A DNA stretch of 64,000 bases from BD2-11 sp965115885 (GCA_965115885.1 OZ220479.1:868001-932000), one strand, 5' to 3'; counted from the first letter of the stretch, positions 8,820-16,608 are shown. Made by a program: numbers and translations. Notes: generated from the sequence alone by a model not told the origin.

Positions 8820-10076
8820 ATGAGGGGTCCGTTCGAGCGCTGGGCTCTGGACGGCGGATTCGTCCTCGCCCTGCTCGCGCTGTCCGGTTTCGGCGTGGCG
8901 ATGATCTATTCCACGGGCCAGCTCAACGTGTCCAGTCCCGTGGTGGACGGCGCCTGGATCCGACAGCTGGTGTGGCTCGCGTTCGGGATGGTCGCCTTCA
9001 CCGCGGTGACCCGTCTGCCCCGGAACTGGATCGAGTGGTTCGCCGTGCCGGCCTACGTTGTCGCCGTGGTCTTGCTGGCGGCCACCCTGGTGGTAGGCAC
9101 CGGATCGGGGACCGCGACGGGGGTGAACAGCTTTCTGCAGCTGGGCCCCGTCCGGTTCCAGCCGGCCGAGGTCGCCAAGATCGCCACCGTTCTGGCCTTG
9201 GCGCGTCTGATGGCGTCCCGCTTGGACGCCTCCGGAAGCGGCCCTCGGAGGCCGTGGCGGTTCTCCGACGCGTTCGCGCCGTGCGCGTTGGCGGGACTCC
9301 CGTGCGCGCTGGTGCTGATGCAACCGGATCTGGGCACGGCGGCGGCGTTCGGCGGCATCCTGGTGGCCACGCTCTTCTGGTCGGGGATTCCGGCTACCCA
9401 TCTGTTTCTGCTCGCGAGCCCGGCCGTCGCGCTCGCGGCCTCCTTCGACACTTGGTTGTTCTCGGCCTACATGGTGGCGCTCGTCGGGTTGCTCTACCTG
9501 TGCCGTCTCCGCCTCCATCCCTTCGAGCACGCCGCGGTGCTGGTTCTCAACCTCGCCGTGGGCACGGTCGCGCGCCTTCTCTGGGAGTCCTTGGCCCCCT
9601 ACCAGCGGAACCGAGTGCTCGTCTTCCTGGACCCAGATCTCGATCCGCAACAGGCCGGCTACCATCTGATCCAGTCGAAGGTGGCCATCGGGAGCGGAGG
9701 GTTGGTCGGCAAGGGCTTCGCCTTGGGAACCCAGAAGCGGTTCAACTTCCTGCCCGAACAGCACACCGACTTCATCTTCGCGGTCGTCGGCGAGGAGTTC
9801 GGTTTCGTGGGCACGCTACTGGTCCTGTTCGTGTTCGCGCATGTGCTTTTGCGAATCGTCCGCATGGCGGCCGGGACCGACAGCCGCTTTGCAAGCTTCG
9901 CGCTCTTCGGTATCTTCGGCATGTGGATCACGCATGTCTTCGTGAACACCGGAATGACGGTCGGGCTGGTCCCCATCACGGGCATTCCCCTTCCGTTCAT
10001 CAGCTACGGGGGCTCCTTCCTTCTGATGTGCTGGGTGGCCGCGGCCCTCGCCGTGCGCCTCGCCCGACAGGACTGA
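8820..10076 (+). CDS. rodA: SEDS peptidoglycan glycosyltransferase RodA
   Basis: Multi-pass inner-membrane polymerase that makes glycan strands with PBP2. The 418-residue protein has about ten hydrophobic segments and the SEDS signatures FQPAEVAKI, MQPDLGTA, YQRNRVLVFLDP, and GFVGTLLVLF followed by the C-terminal GIPLPFISYGGSFLL. It lies 28 nt after mrdA, the usual PBP2-RodA pairing. The downstream gap to accD is about 30 nt, so the transcript may continue. Confidence 0.96.
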   Translation: MRGPFERWALDGGFVLALLALSGFGVAMIYSTGQLNVSSPVVDGAWIRQLVWLAFGMVAFTAVTRLPRNWIEWFAVPAYVVAVVLLAATLVVGTGSGTATGVNSFLQLGPVRFQPAEVAKIATVLALARLMASRLDASGSGPRRPWRFSDAFAPCALAGLPCALVLMQPDLGTAAAFGGILVATLFWSGIPATHLFLLASPAVALAASFDTWLFSAYMVALVGLLYLCRLRLHPFEHAAVLVLNLAVGTVARLLWESLAPYQRNRVLVFLDPDLDPQQAGYHLIQSKVAIGSGGLVGKGFALGTQKRFNFLPEQHTDFIFAVVGEEFGFVGTLLVLFVFAHVLLRIVRMAAGTDSRFASFALFGIFGMWITHVFVNTGMTVGLVPITGIPLPFISYGGSFLLMCWVAAALAVRLARQD

Positions 10077-10108
10077 TCGCGCCCGCGCAGCCCGCCCCGA
10101 GACACGCC

Positions 10109-10966
10109 ATGGCCTGGTTCAACAAGCCCAAAAAGCCGTTGCGCGCCCAAGACCGGCGCGAGGTTCCGAGCGACGTGTTCCGCAAGTGCCCGGGTTGCCG
10201 CGCCATCGTGTACCGCGAAAAACTCGCGCAGAACCTCTCCGTGTGCCCGGAGTGCGGGTTCCACTTCAGATTCGGCGCATCGGACTACTTGCGCCTGTTG
10301 GCGGACGAGGGCTCCTTCCGCGAGGAGCACGCGGAGCTGGCCAGCGCCGACCCGTTGCGGTTCGTGGACTCCAAACCCTACCCGGCCCGGGTGCAGGTGG
10401 CCGAGAAGCGGGCGGGCAGGCCGGAGGCCATGGTGGTGGGCTCGGGCAGGCTGGACGGCGTTCCCGTGTCGCTGGCGGTGATGGACTTCTCCTTCATCGG
10501 AGGTTCGATGGGATCGGTGGTGGGGGAGAAGCTGGCCCGCATCGTCGGCGGATCGTTGCGCGAGGAGATTCCGCTGGTCGTGGTCAGCGCCTCCGGAGGC
10601 GCGCGCATGCAGGAGGGCATCCTGTCGCTGATGCAGATGGCCAAGACCGCCACCCTGCTGGCGAGGCTGCACGAGGCCGGACTGCCCCACATCTCCATCC
10701 TGACCAACCCGACCACGGGCGGAGTGACCGCTTCCTACGCCATGCTGGGCGACGTCAATCTCGCCGAGCCCGGCGCCCTCGTCGGATTCGCCGGTCCCCG
10801 CGTCATCGAGGAAACGATCCGGCAGGAGCTTCCGGACGGGTTCCAGAGAGCCGAGTTCCTGCTCGAGCACGGCATGCTCGACCGCGTCGTGCCGCGCAAG
10901 CGACTCAAGGCGACGGTGGCGCTTTTGCTCCGACACATGTGGGCGGGGTGGGGTCCCCAGGGCTGA
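10109..10966 (+). CDS. accD: Acetyl-CoA carboxylase carboxyltransferase subunit beta
   Basis: Transfers the carboxyl group from carboxybiotin to acetyl-CoA in the first step of fatty-acid synthesis, together with AccA (not in this window). The N terminus carries the four-cysteine zinc ribbon typical of bacterial AccD (C27, C30, C46, C49), followed by the crotonase-like core with VVSASGGARMQEGILSLMQM and TNPTTGGVTASYAMLGD. The length of 285 residues is standard. The ATG is chosen because it precisely precedes MAWFNKPK, a common AccD beginning. accD-folC is a frequent bacterial pair. Confidence 0.96.
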   Translation: MAWFNKPKKPLRAQDRREVPSDVFRKCPGCRAIVYREKLAQNLSVCPECGFHFRFGASDYLRLLADEGSFREEHAELASADPLRFVDSKPYPARVQVAEKRAGRPEAMVVGSGRLDGVPVSLAVMDFSFIGGSMGSVVGEKLARIVGGSLREEIPLVVVSASGGARMQEGILSLMQMAKTATLLARLHEAGLPHISILTNPTTGGVTASYAMLGDVNLAEPGALVGFAGPRVIEETIRQELPDGFQRAEFLLEHGMLDRVVPRKRLKATVALLLRHMWAGWGPQG

Positions 10967-11003
10967 AGGCCCTTCGGACAGGCCCCCGCACCCTTCGGAG
11001 CAA

Positions 11004-12326
11004 GTGGCGTTGAAGGCGGGGACGGGCGCGGAGGGCCAGCTGTTCCCGCAGTTGGGGCATGGCGTCCAATGGGGCCTCGACCGGACTCGATCCCTGCTGG
11101 AGGCGTTGGGCGAACCTCAGCTCGGCTACCCGACGATCCACATCGGCGGAACCAACGGCAAGGGGTCGGTGGCGGCGATGTGCGCTACGGTCTTGCGGGA
11201 GGCCGGCATGCGCACGGGCCTCTACACGTCCCCCCATCTGTGCGACTTCGGCGAACGCGTTCAGGTCGACGGTCGCCCGGTGGCGCACGGGATCCTGGCG
11301 CGGACGGCGCGCGAGCTGCGTCCCGCCGTCGACCGCGTCGGCCCCACCTTCTTCGAGGCGGCCACGGCCTTGGCGTTCGGGGTCTTCGCCGACCGGGAGG
11401 TCGACGTCGCGGTGGTGGAGGTCGGGCTGGGAGGGCGTCTGGACGCGACCAACGTCATCGTGCCCGAGGTCGCCTGCGTCACCAACGTGTCGCTCGACCA
11501 CGCCGACTACCTGGGCTCCACCGCGGAGGCCATCGCTCGCGAGAAGGCCGGGATCGTCAAGCCCGGCGTCCCGCTTCACACGAGCGAGACCGGGCGCCGG
11601 GTCCGGCGTCTGCTGCGGGACCGCGCGAAGAGGGTCGGCGCGCCCTTTCACGCGCTGGATCCGGCTCGGGAGGTGCGCGGCTTGGAGCTCTCGGACGGGC
11701 GCACGAGCTTTCGCATGTCCTCGCGGATCTGGGGCGAGCTGGAGCTGTCGGTGCCGCTGGCCGGAGCGCACCAAGCGGTCAACGCGGCGCTGGCGGTGCG
11801 GGCGCTGGAGTCGCTGCCGACGGCGCTGCGGCCCGCGCGCGAAGCGGTGGTGCGCGGCTTGGCCGAAGTCGCTTGGCCCGGCCGGGTGCAGGTGGTGCGC
11901 GGCCCGGACGCGACCTGGGTCTTCGATGTGGCGCACAACGCCGCGGGCATGGAGGCGCTCGTCGGCACCCTGCGTTCACTCGCCCCTTCGCGCCCGGTCG
12001 CGGCGCTCGTCGGCATCTTGGGGGACAAGGACTGGGGCGGAATGCTCCCGGGCCTTTTCTCTCTCGCGGATGCCGCGGTTCTGACGCAACCCCCCTCCGC
12101 GCCCGGAGCGCGGAGATGGAGCCCGCAACGGGTCGCGGACGCGCTCGCGTCTCGCGTCTCGCTCGATGTGGAAACGGATTTCGCCCGAGCGCTTCGGAAA
12201 GTGTCCGAACGGGCGCACGGGGGCACGGCGGTGGTCACGGGTTCCTGCCACACGGTCGGCAGCGCCTTGGACGAGCTGGGCATCGAGCCGTTCCCCGCGG
12301 CCTTTCCTGTCGGAGGCGAGTCGTGA
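11004..12326 (+). CDS. folC: Folylpolyglutamate synthase / dihydrofolate synthase
   Basis: ATP-dependent addition of glutamate to dihydropteroate and folates. The Mur-ligase-like fold is shown by the P-loop IGGTNGKGSVAAM (about residues 48-60), YTSPHLCDFGERVQ, EVGLGGRLDATN and NVSLDHADYLG, then a C-terminal domain with VFDVAHNAAGMEAL and VGILGDKDW. Length 440 residues. Start is uncertain by two codons: the GTG at 11004 is only 3 nt from GGAG, while the TTG at 11010 sits at a better 9-nt spacing. The gene ends at the edge of the mobile/defence island. Confidence 0.95.
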   Translation: MALKAGTGAEGQLFPQLGHGVQWGLDRTRSLLEALGEPQLGYPTIHIGGTNGKGSVAAMCATVLREAGMRTGLYTSPHLCDFGERVQVDGRPVAHGILARTARELRPAVDRVGPTFFEAATALAFGVFADREVDVAVVEVGLGGRLDATNVIVPEVACVTNVSLDHADYLGSTAEAIAREKAGIVKPGVPLHTSETGRRVRRLLRDRAKRVGAPFHALDPAREVRGLELSDGRTSFRMSSRIWGELELSVPLAGAHQAVNAALAVRALESLPTALRPAREAVVRGLAEVAWPGRVQVVRGPDATWVFDVAHNAAGMEALVGTLRSLAPSRPVAALVGILGDKDWGGMLPGLFSLADAAVLTQPPSAPGARRWSPQRVADALASRVSLDVETDFARALRKVSERAHGGTAVVTGSCHTVGSALDELGIEPFPAAFPVGGES

Positions 12327-12414
12327 GCGCGAGGAACTCCGAAAAGGCGATGGCGGTCGGCGGATGCAGATGTCCATGCGAGATGGTATGATGCGAAGGA
12401 AGCGGTTTCCGTGG

Positions 12415-12822
12415 CCGACGGCTCGGAGCAGGCCCAGGTCCAGCTTCTCGAAACAAGCTGCGCCGCCTGCCCCCGGCCTTCTGGAACGGTCGCTCGTTGA
12501 GCTCTGCCACCAGGGACTTGACCTGTTCGCGCACCTCCGACATCGAGAAGAACTTGTGGTTTGCGCAGCGGAGCCATGACCTAGCGCTCGACGTGCTGGA
12601 CCGTTGCCTCGGCCTTCGCCTTGTCCTGCGGAGCCCGGGGACACTCTGGCAACACGTTGGTTCCGTAGTGCTTAGCTAGCTCCTGATACGTCGAGTTCAG
12701 ATCCGGCTCGTAGCGGTTCGCCTACTTCACAGCCGACTTCTCGTTGTCGGAGATCACCAGTTCCAGCATCCCGCCCGTGGAGAGGGCTTCCAAGAAGGTC
12801 TACCCAAACGCACGCTTGGTGA
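12415..12822 (-). pseudogene. Decayed IS21-family transposase fragment (istA remnant)
   Basis: Reading the minus strand downward from about 12822 gives ISDNEKSAVK, an in-frame TAG, ANRYEPDLNSTYQELAKHYG, then RAPQDKAKAEATVQHVER, a second TAG, and VMAPLRK. A one-base shift then restores SEVREQVKSLVAELNERPFQ. This is the conserved end of the IstA DDE domain and its tail (family pattern: DN-K-AV, R-YEPD-N, HYG--V-P-RP--P-DKAK-E--V, L-ERPFQK). At least three nonsense codons, counting a further one near 12800, and one frameshift show it is dead. No istB partner or terminal repeats are visible, so only a fragment remains. Confidence 0.8.
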
Positions 12823-12882
12823 GTATCCTTGATGGTGGTCTGCATGGGGAGTGTTGCCTTGAGTATCGTGGAGTTCACGAAC

Positions 12883-13200
12883 ATGAGTACAATACAAGCC
12901 TCGTTCGAAGAGTTTACCGACCTGCTGGCTGGATCCCCGGACGTTACCGGTAGCCTCGCCTCCTTCGCTGATTTGTTCTGCGGAATTCGCGGCTTCCATT
13001 GTCGCGGCGTTACGCATCGGGTTGGAGTCATCATGACATGCTGTTCGCTGGTGTGCCCTTTCAGCCGTTCAGCATCGGAAACCGGAGAGGCATGGCTGAC
13101 CCGTGGGGACCCTGTTCTTCGACAGGGCTCGCGTCATCGAGGCCAAGCACCTGCAAGCCGTCATATCGACATCCAAGCAGCTTGCGATGGCAAGTATTAG
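12883..13200 (+). pseudogene. Degenerate C5-cytosine DNA methyltransferase (N-terminal ghost)
   Basis: An ATG at 12883 with GGAG nine bases upstream opens MSTIQASFEEF and runs into SFADLFCGIRGFHC, which is methyltransferase motif I (DLFCGIGGFH). One extra base then shifts the frame to AALRIGLES. The DNA jumps, with motifs II-III missing, to HDMLFAGVPFQPFSIGNRRGM, which is catalytic motif IV with the essential Cys of PCQ replaced by Phe (TTT at 13059). A further shift gives TLFFDRARVIEAK and AVIS-S-KQLA, the start of the motif VI region. Target recognition and later motifs are absent. The gene sits directly before the adenine methyltransferase, as in two-methylase restriction systems. Confidence 0.82.
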
Positions 13201-13233
13201 TGATTTCAGACAGACTACAAATGTGAGATTGCG

Positions 13234-14133
13234 ATGAATTTAGAGATCTACTTTGGTGACAATCTGAAAGTCACAACCATTTTCGAATCGCATTCCTTTG
13301 ACCTGATTTATATTGATCCGCCTTTTAACACTGGAAAAACACAATCCCGCAAGCGCCTGAAGACGGTAAGAGACGAAAATGGTGATCGTATTGGATTTCA
13401 AGGAAAGCGATACAGAACCGAGGTTGTCGGCACGTCGTCTTTTGATGATTCTTTCGATGACTACATGGCCTTCATTGAGCCTAGGCTTAGGGAAGCACAT
13501 AGACTCCTTTCCTCAAGCGGGTCGCTCTTCTTTCACATTGACTATCGTGAGGCTCATTATTGCAAGGTGTTGTTAGACGGTATTTTCGGTCGCCGTTCAT
13601 TCATGAATGAGATCATCTGGGCATATGATTACGGCGCAAGATCAAAAAAAAGATGGTCTCCCAAACACGACACCATATTCTGGTACGCCAAAGATCCGGA
13701 CAATTATACTTATCGTTATGACGCCATTGACCGCATTCCATATATGGCGCCTGGGCTCGTGGGGCCAAAGAAAGCGGCGAGAGGAAAGACGCCGACTGAC
13801 GTATGGTGGCAGACAATCGTAAGTCCGAATGGCAAGGAGAAGACCGGATACCCAACCCAGAAGCCCATTGCTATTATGAACCGGATAATCCGCGTTCACT
13901 CCAATCCGGGTGACAGGATTTTGGATTTTTTCTCTGGTAGCGGAACAACCGGCGAAGCAGCTATCATCGCAGGTCGAACTGCCGTATTGGTAGACAATAA
14001 TCCAGAAGCAATAGAGATCATGAAGCGCCGTTTAGCTTTCGCTTCCCCACAAATATACGGAGAAAACAATGCCGTCGATCAAAGATCCCGAAGTCAAGAT
14101 ACTAGCGACTTGTTCGGAAACCTTGCAGTCTGA
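13234..14133 (+). CDS. Site-specific DNA N6-adenine/N4-cytosine methyltransferase (beta class)
   Basis: S-adenosylmethionine-dependent DNA methylase of a restriction-modification unit. The catalytic motif DPPF (residues 28-31, in IDPPFNTGK) precedes the cofactor motif FFSGSGTTGEAA (about 232-243), which defines the beta class. DPPF favours N6-adenine over N4-cytosine, but this is inference. All motifs are intact over 299 residues. The gene is clearly more A+T-rich than the chromosome around it, indicating transfer. Its last 65 nt overlap the endonuclease gene in another frame, ensuring coupled expression. The recognition sequence cannot be read from the protein. Confidence 0.9.
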   Translation: MNLEIYFGDNLKVTTIFESHSFDLIYIDPPFNTGKTQSRKRLKTVRDENGDRIGFQGKRYRTEVVGTSSFDDSFDDYMAFIEPRLREAHRLLSSSGSLFFHIDYREAHYCKVLLDGIFGRRSFMNEIIWAYDYGARSKKRWSPKHDTIFWYAKDPDNYTYRYDAIDRIPYMAPGLVGPKKAARGKTPTDVWWQTIVSPNGKEKTGYPTQKPIAIMNRIIRVHSNPGDRILDFFSGSGTTGEAAIIAGRTAVLVDNNPEAIEIMKRRLAFASPQIYGENNAVDQRSRSQDTSDLFGNLAV

Positions 14134-14644
14134 TTATCCAAATGAGGAAGAAGGCGATTGGCACGAGAGTTCATTCAATTGGATTAGAACACGAAGATCG
14201 TCTCGGCAGAGGGGTGCGATAGGAGAGAAACTAATCTCTGGTTACTTGTCTTTGAAAGGTTTTGGTGTCACAAGGTCTCCAGATTCTGAAGCAGACAGAA
14301 TTGTTGGCGGAAAACGAGCCGAAATAAAGATCAGCACACTTTGGAAAGGTGGTTTTTATAAATTCCAGCAGCTGAGAAATCAAAACTACGATTTCGCTTT
14401 ATGCCTCGGAATCAGTCCGTTTGACGCTCATTGTTGGGTATTACCCAAATACGTTTTACTGGATCGCTGGGAAAACGAAGCCCCGGGGATCGCTTCTCAG
14501 CATGGCGGAAGGCTCGGAACGGATACGGCATGGCTGCGTATTCACCCCCAAAACGTTCCTCGATGGCTGAGTCAGTGGGGTGGAACGTTATCGAGCGCAG
14601 TAGATGTGATTGAGAAAATTACGGGTCAGGAACCACTGGTTTGA
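14069..14644 (+). CDS. Putative type II restriction endonuclease, PD-(D/E)xK fold
   Basis: The 191-residue product starts inside the methyltransferase gene, with GGAG six bases before the ATG. A candidate nuclease core is visible: E53 in RGAIGEKLISGYL, D76 in SEADRIVGG, and E85-I-K87 in AEIKIST, giving the D-x8-ExK spacing of restriction enzymes. The C-terminal part has ALCLGISPFDAHCWVLP, typical of the core strand and the strand beyond. I do not recognise a named isoschizomer. Function is inferred from the core and the overlap with a methyltransferase. Base composition matches the methyltransferase and not the host. Confidence 0.72.
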   Translation: MPSIKDPEVKILATCSETLQSDYPNEEEGDWHESSFNWIRTRRSSRQRGAIGEKLISGYLSLKGFGVTRSPDSEADRIVGGKRAEIKISTLWKGGFYKFQQLRNQNYDFALCLGISPFDAHCWVLPKYVLLDRWENEAPGIASQHGGRLGTDTAWLRIHPQNVPRWLSQWGGTLSSAVDVIEKITGQEPLV

Positions 14645-14665
14645 AAATCGACTCCATGTGCGCAA

Positions 14666-14687
14666 GAACCTGGGGCGCGACAGGTTC
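14666..14687 (+). terminator. Weak hairpin after the restriction endonuclease gene
   Basis: GAACCTG and CAGGTTC form 7-bp arms around an 8-base loop, 22 nt after the endonuclease stop. No T-tract follows, so termination is only a guess. The remaining sequence up to the insertion element at 14791 holds nothing recognisable. Confidence 0.25.
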
Positions 14688-14790
14688 CGCAATCACCGAC
14701 GGGCGGAAAAGCGCAGAGGCCGATAATCCGCAGGGCTCACGAGCCGAAGCGCGGTCACGTTGCACGGGCAGTTTGCTGGCGACGACGCAT

Positions 14791-14814
14791 TGAGGTGGTC
14801 CCAGTTTTTTGGAC
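14791..14814 (+). repeat. IS3-family left terminal inverted repeat
   Basis: Starts TGAGGTGGTCCCA and continues to TTGGACAGG. It pairs with the reverse complement of 16258-16281. The first 13 bases are identical and the next 14 are partly matched. The 3-bp target duplication CAT lies immediately outside. Confidence 0.88.
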
Positions 14815-14857
14815 AGGCCGTTAAGGTGTACTCCCGTACCCGAGAGGAGGCACTGAA

Positions 14858-15142
14858 GTGGCCAGGAGAAGACGGAGATTCACCCCGCAGTTCAAGGCCC
14901 GGGTGGCCCTCGCGGCGATCCAGGAGCGCGACAGCGTCCAGGCGATCGCCCGCCGCCACGAGTTCCATCCCAACCAGGTGAGCCTGTGGAAGCGGCAGTT
15001 GCTCGGCGCCGCCCCGGGCGTGTTCGACCCCGGCGCGCAGAAGCGCGTCAAGGAGCGCGACGCCACGATCCACGATCTCCACGCGAAGATCGGGGAGCTG
15101 ACCGTCGAGCGGGATTTTTTTCGGCGCGGGTTGCGGGGCTGA
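14858..15142 (+). CDS. IS3-family transposase OrfA (helix-turn-helix)
   Basis: 94-residue DNA-binding subunit. It has a basic N terminus (MARRRRRFTPQFKARVALA), a helix-turn-helix with VQAIARRHEFHPNQVSLWKR, and a C-terminal leucine-zipper-like stretch (KIGELTVERDFF) for oligomerisation. The start is a GTG with GAGGAGG seven bases upstream. Near its 3' end ribosomes can slip -1 into orfB to give the full OrfAB transposase. Confidence 0.92.
   Translation: MARRRRRFTPQFKARVALAAIQERDSVQAIARRHEFHPNQVSLWKRQLLGAAPGVFDPGAQKRVKERDATIHDLHAKIGELTVERDFFRRGLRG
15115..15121 (+). other. Programmed -1 ribosomal frameshift site (T7)
   Basis: Seven consecutive T residues read T TTT TTT in the orfA frame, a slippery heptamer of the X XXY YYZ type. 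orfB lies in the -1 frame and is open through this point, as required for an OrfAB fusion. IS3 elements more often use A6G. The all-T heptamer is a less common variant. Confidence 0.7.
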
Positions 15143-15162
15143 CCCGGGCCGAGCGCCGACGG

Positions 15163-15978
15163 ATGATCCAGCGGGACGGCCCGCTGGTGCTGGCGAAGCA
15201 ATGCGCGCTGGTGGGCGTGAGCCGGTCGTCGCTGTACTACAAGCCGAAGGGCGAGAGCGAGGACGTCCTCGCGCTCATGCGTCGCATGGATCGACTCCAC
15301 ATGGACTACCCGTTCTACGGGAGTCGGCAGATGGCACGCCACCTTCGGCGCGAGGGGACGACGGTCGGCAGACACCGGGTCCGCCGGCTGATGCGGAAGA
15401 TGGGGATCGAGGCGATCTACCGGCGTCCGAGGACGAGCGCGGCGAGCCCGGAGCACCGGGTGTTTCCGTGCTTGCTGCGCGACATCGAGGTCTCGCGGGC
15501 GGATCAGGTGTGGTGCGCGGACATCACCTATGTGCCTGTGTCCCGGGGGTTTTTCTACCTGGTGGCGGTGATGGACTGGGCGACGCGCCACGTGTTGGCG
15601 TGGGAGCTGTCGAACACGATGGACGCGTCGTTCTGCGTGAGCGCGCTGGAGGAGGCGCTGGGCTCTGGGAGGCCGGAAATCTTCAACACCGACCAGGGCT
15701 CGCAGTTCACGAGCGAGGCGTTCGCGGAGCGGGTCCTGAGCGCGGAGATCCGGTTCTCGATGGACGGGCGGGGACGGTACCTGGACAACATCTTCATCGA
15801 GCGGTTGTGGAGGTCGCTGAAGTACGAGGCGGTCTATCTGCGGGAGATCGAAGACGGGGTCGCGGCGCGGCGCGTGATCGGGGATTGGATGGACTTCTAC
15901 AACGAAGAGCGTCCGCATTCGGCGTTGGGCGGGCGGACGCCCGGCGAGGCGTACCGCGAGGGCGTGGACGTGGCATGA
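15163..15978 (+). CDS. IS3-family transposase OrfB (DDE integrase)
   Basis: Catalytic part of the transposase. An N-terminal HTH_21-like segment (YPFYGSRQMARHLRREG) is followed by the rve integrase core with the DDE triad: Asp in WCADITYV, Asp in FNTDQGSQF, and Glu in IFIERLWRSLKYE. The C terminus has the family ending FYNEERPHSALGGRTP. The frame is open upstream of this ATG through the slippery site, so the main product is probably the OrfAB fusion of about 370 residues. The ATG here is the first methionine in the orfB frame. Confidence 0.92.
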   Translation: MIQRDGPLVLAKQCALVGVSRSSLYYKPKGESEDVLALMRRMDRLHMDYPFYGSRQMARHLRREGTTVGRHRVRRLMRKMGIEAIYRRPRTSAASPEHRVFPCLLRDIEVSRADQVWCADITYVPVSRGFFYLVAVMDWATRHVLAWELSNTMDASFCVSALEEALGSGRPEIFNTDQGSQFTSEAFAERVLSAEIRFSMDGRGRYLDNIFIERLWRSLKYEAVYLREIEDGVAARRVIGDWMDFYNEERPHSALGGRTPGEAYREGVDVA

Positions 15979-16064
15979 GCGGGTCCGGAGCGTTGGGAGG
16001 GACATGGTCGGAACCGGCGAACCGGCGGCAGGGGTCGCCTGGGGAGACGCGGCGCCGGTTGCGT

Positions 16065-16100
16065 CGATTTTCCCGGCGGGCTAGCCCGCCGGGAAAATCG
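16065..16100. repeat. 36-bp perfect palindrome inside the IS element tail
   Basis: Arms CGATTTTCCCGGCGGG and CCCGCCGGGAAAATCG flank CTAG, itself palindromic, so all 36 bases are self-complementary. It lies 86 nt after the orfB stop. It may act as a bidirectional terminator protecting the element from outside transcription, or as a fold-back in transposition. Confidence 0.85.
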
Positions 16101-16257
16101 AGGTTAGACTCACTCCGAGGTGAGGAGGGGGCTGTTCGAGGGGGTGGGTTGGCGAGGTCGGCGGAGCCCGGTTCGGGAAGCGTCGCACCCGCTCGAACCA
16201 ACCCCGAAAGGAATCGTCGCGAAGCGACGGAGTACACCTTAACTTTGCCCCCATCCT

Positions 16258-16281
16258 GTCCAACGGAGTGGGACCACCTCA
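16258..16281 (-). repeat. IS3-family right terminal inverted repeat
   Basis: Reverse complement begins TGAGGTGGTCCCA, identical over 13 bp to the left end, and shares TTGGACAGG further in. It is followed outside by CAT, the copy of the left target duplication. Confidence 0.88.
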
Positions 16282-16365
16282 CATCACATTTTACGCCTCA
16301 TCGCTTGGACGGCGCGCTCGAAGGGCTCGCGCAGGCATGGCTGGTGGACCGGAGAGGGGGGTCGG

Positions 16366-16522
16366 GCACGCCAAAATCGGGGAGCTGACCATCGAGCGGG
16401 ATTTCGGCGCGGGTTGCGACGCTAACCCGCGCCGAGCGCCTGCGGATGATCCATGGGGGACGGCCCGATGGCGCTGTCGAAGCAATGCGCCTTGCTGGGC
16501 GTGGGCCGGGCGTCGCTACTAC
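16366..16522 (+). pseudogene. Fragment of a second, related IS3-family transposase
   Basis: This stretch closely matches the orfA/orfB junction of the intact element (about 15081-15240): it encodes HAKIGELTIERDF, then in shifted frames the equivalents of MIQRDGP and LAKQCALVGVSRSSL (here ALSKQCALLGVGRASL). The slippery T7 is lost, and the frame is broken. It is bounded on both sides by unrelated sequence, with no terminal repeats. An older, deleted relative lying beside a recent copy is the simplest reading. Confidence 0.75.
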
Positions 16523-16608
16523 GACTGCTTTCGGGGTTGGCGTCGCCCGCGCGCTGGAAACCGTTGCTCTCGTCCGGGCTCGCCTGTCGTTGGGCAGGGA
16601 TTCGCGGT

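Larger units (their letters stand above)
14791..16281 (+). mobile_element. Complete IS3-family insertion sequence, 1491 bp
   Basis: The ends are inverted repeats beginning TGAGGTGGTCCCA, identical for 13 bp, with further matches including TTGGACAGG and GTTAAGGTGTACTCC. The termini are TG...CA as in IS3 elements. A 3-bp direct repeat CAT flanks both sides (14788-14790 and 16282-16284). Inside are orfA and orfB in -1 phase with a seven-T slippery site. All catalytic residues are present and no lesion is visible, so it is probably functional. About 300 bp between the transposase stop and the right end carries no gene but a 36-bp palindrome. Confidence 0.93.

Noticed and set aside
14645..14790. 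Coding remnant between the endonuclease gene and the IS
   Set aside because: Short frames on both strands were read (for example VRKNLGRDRFRNHRR) but match nothing I recognise.
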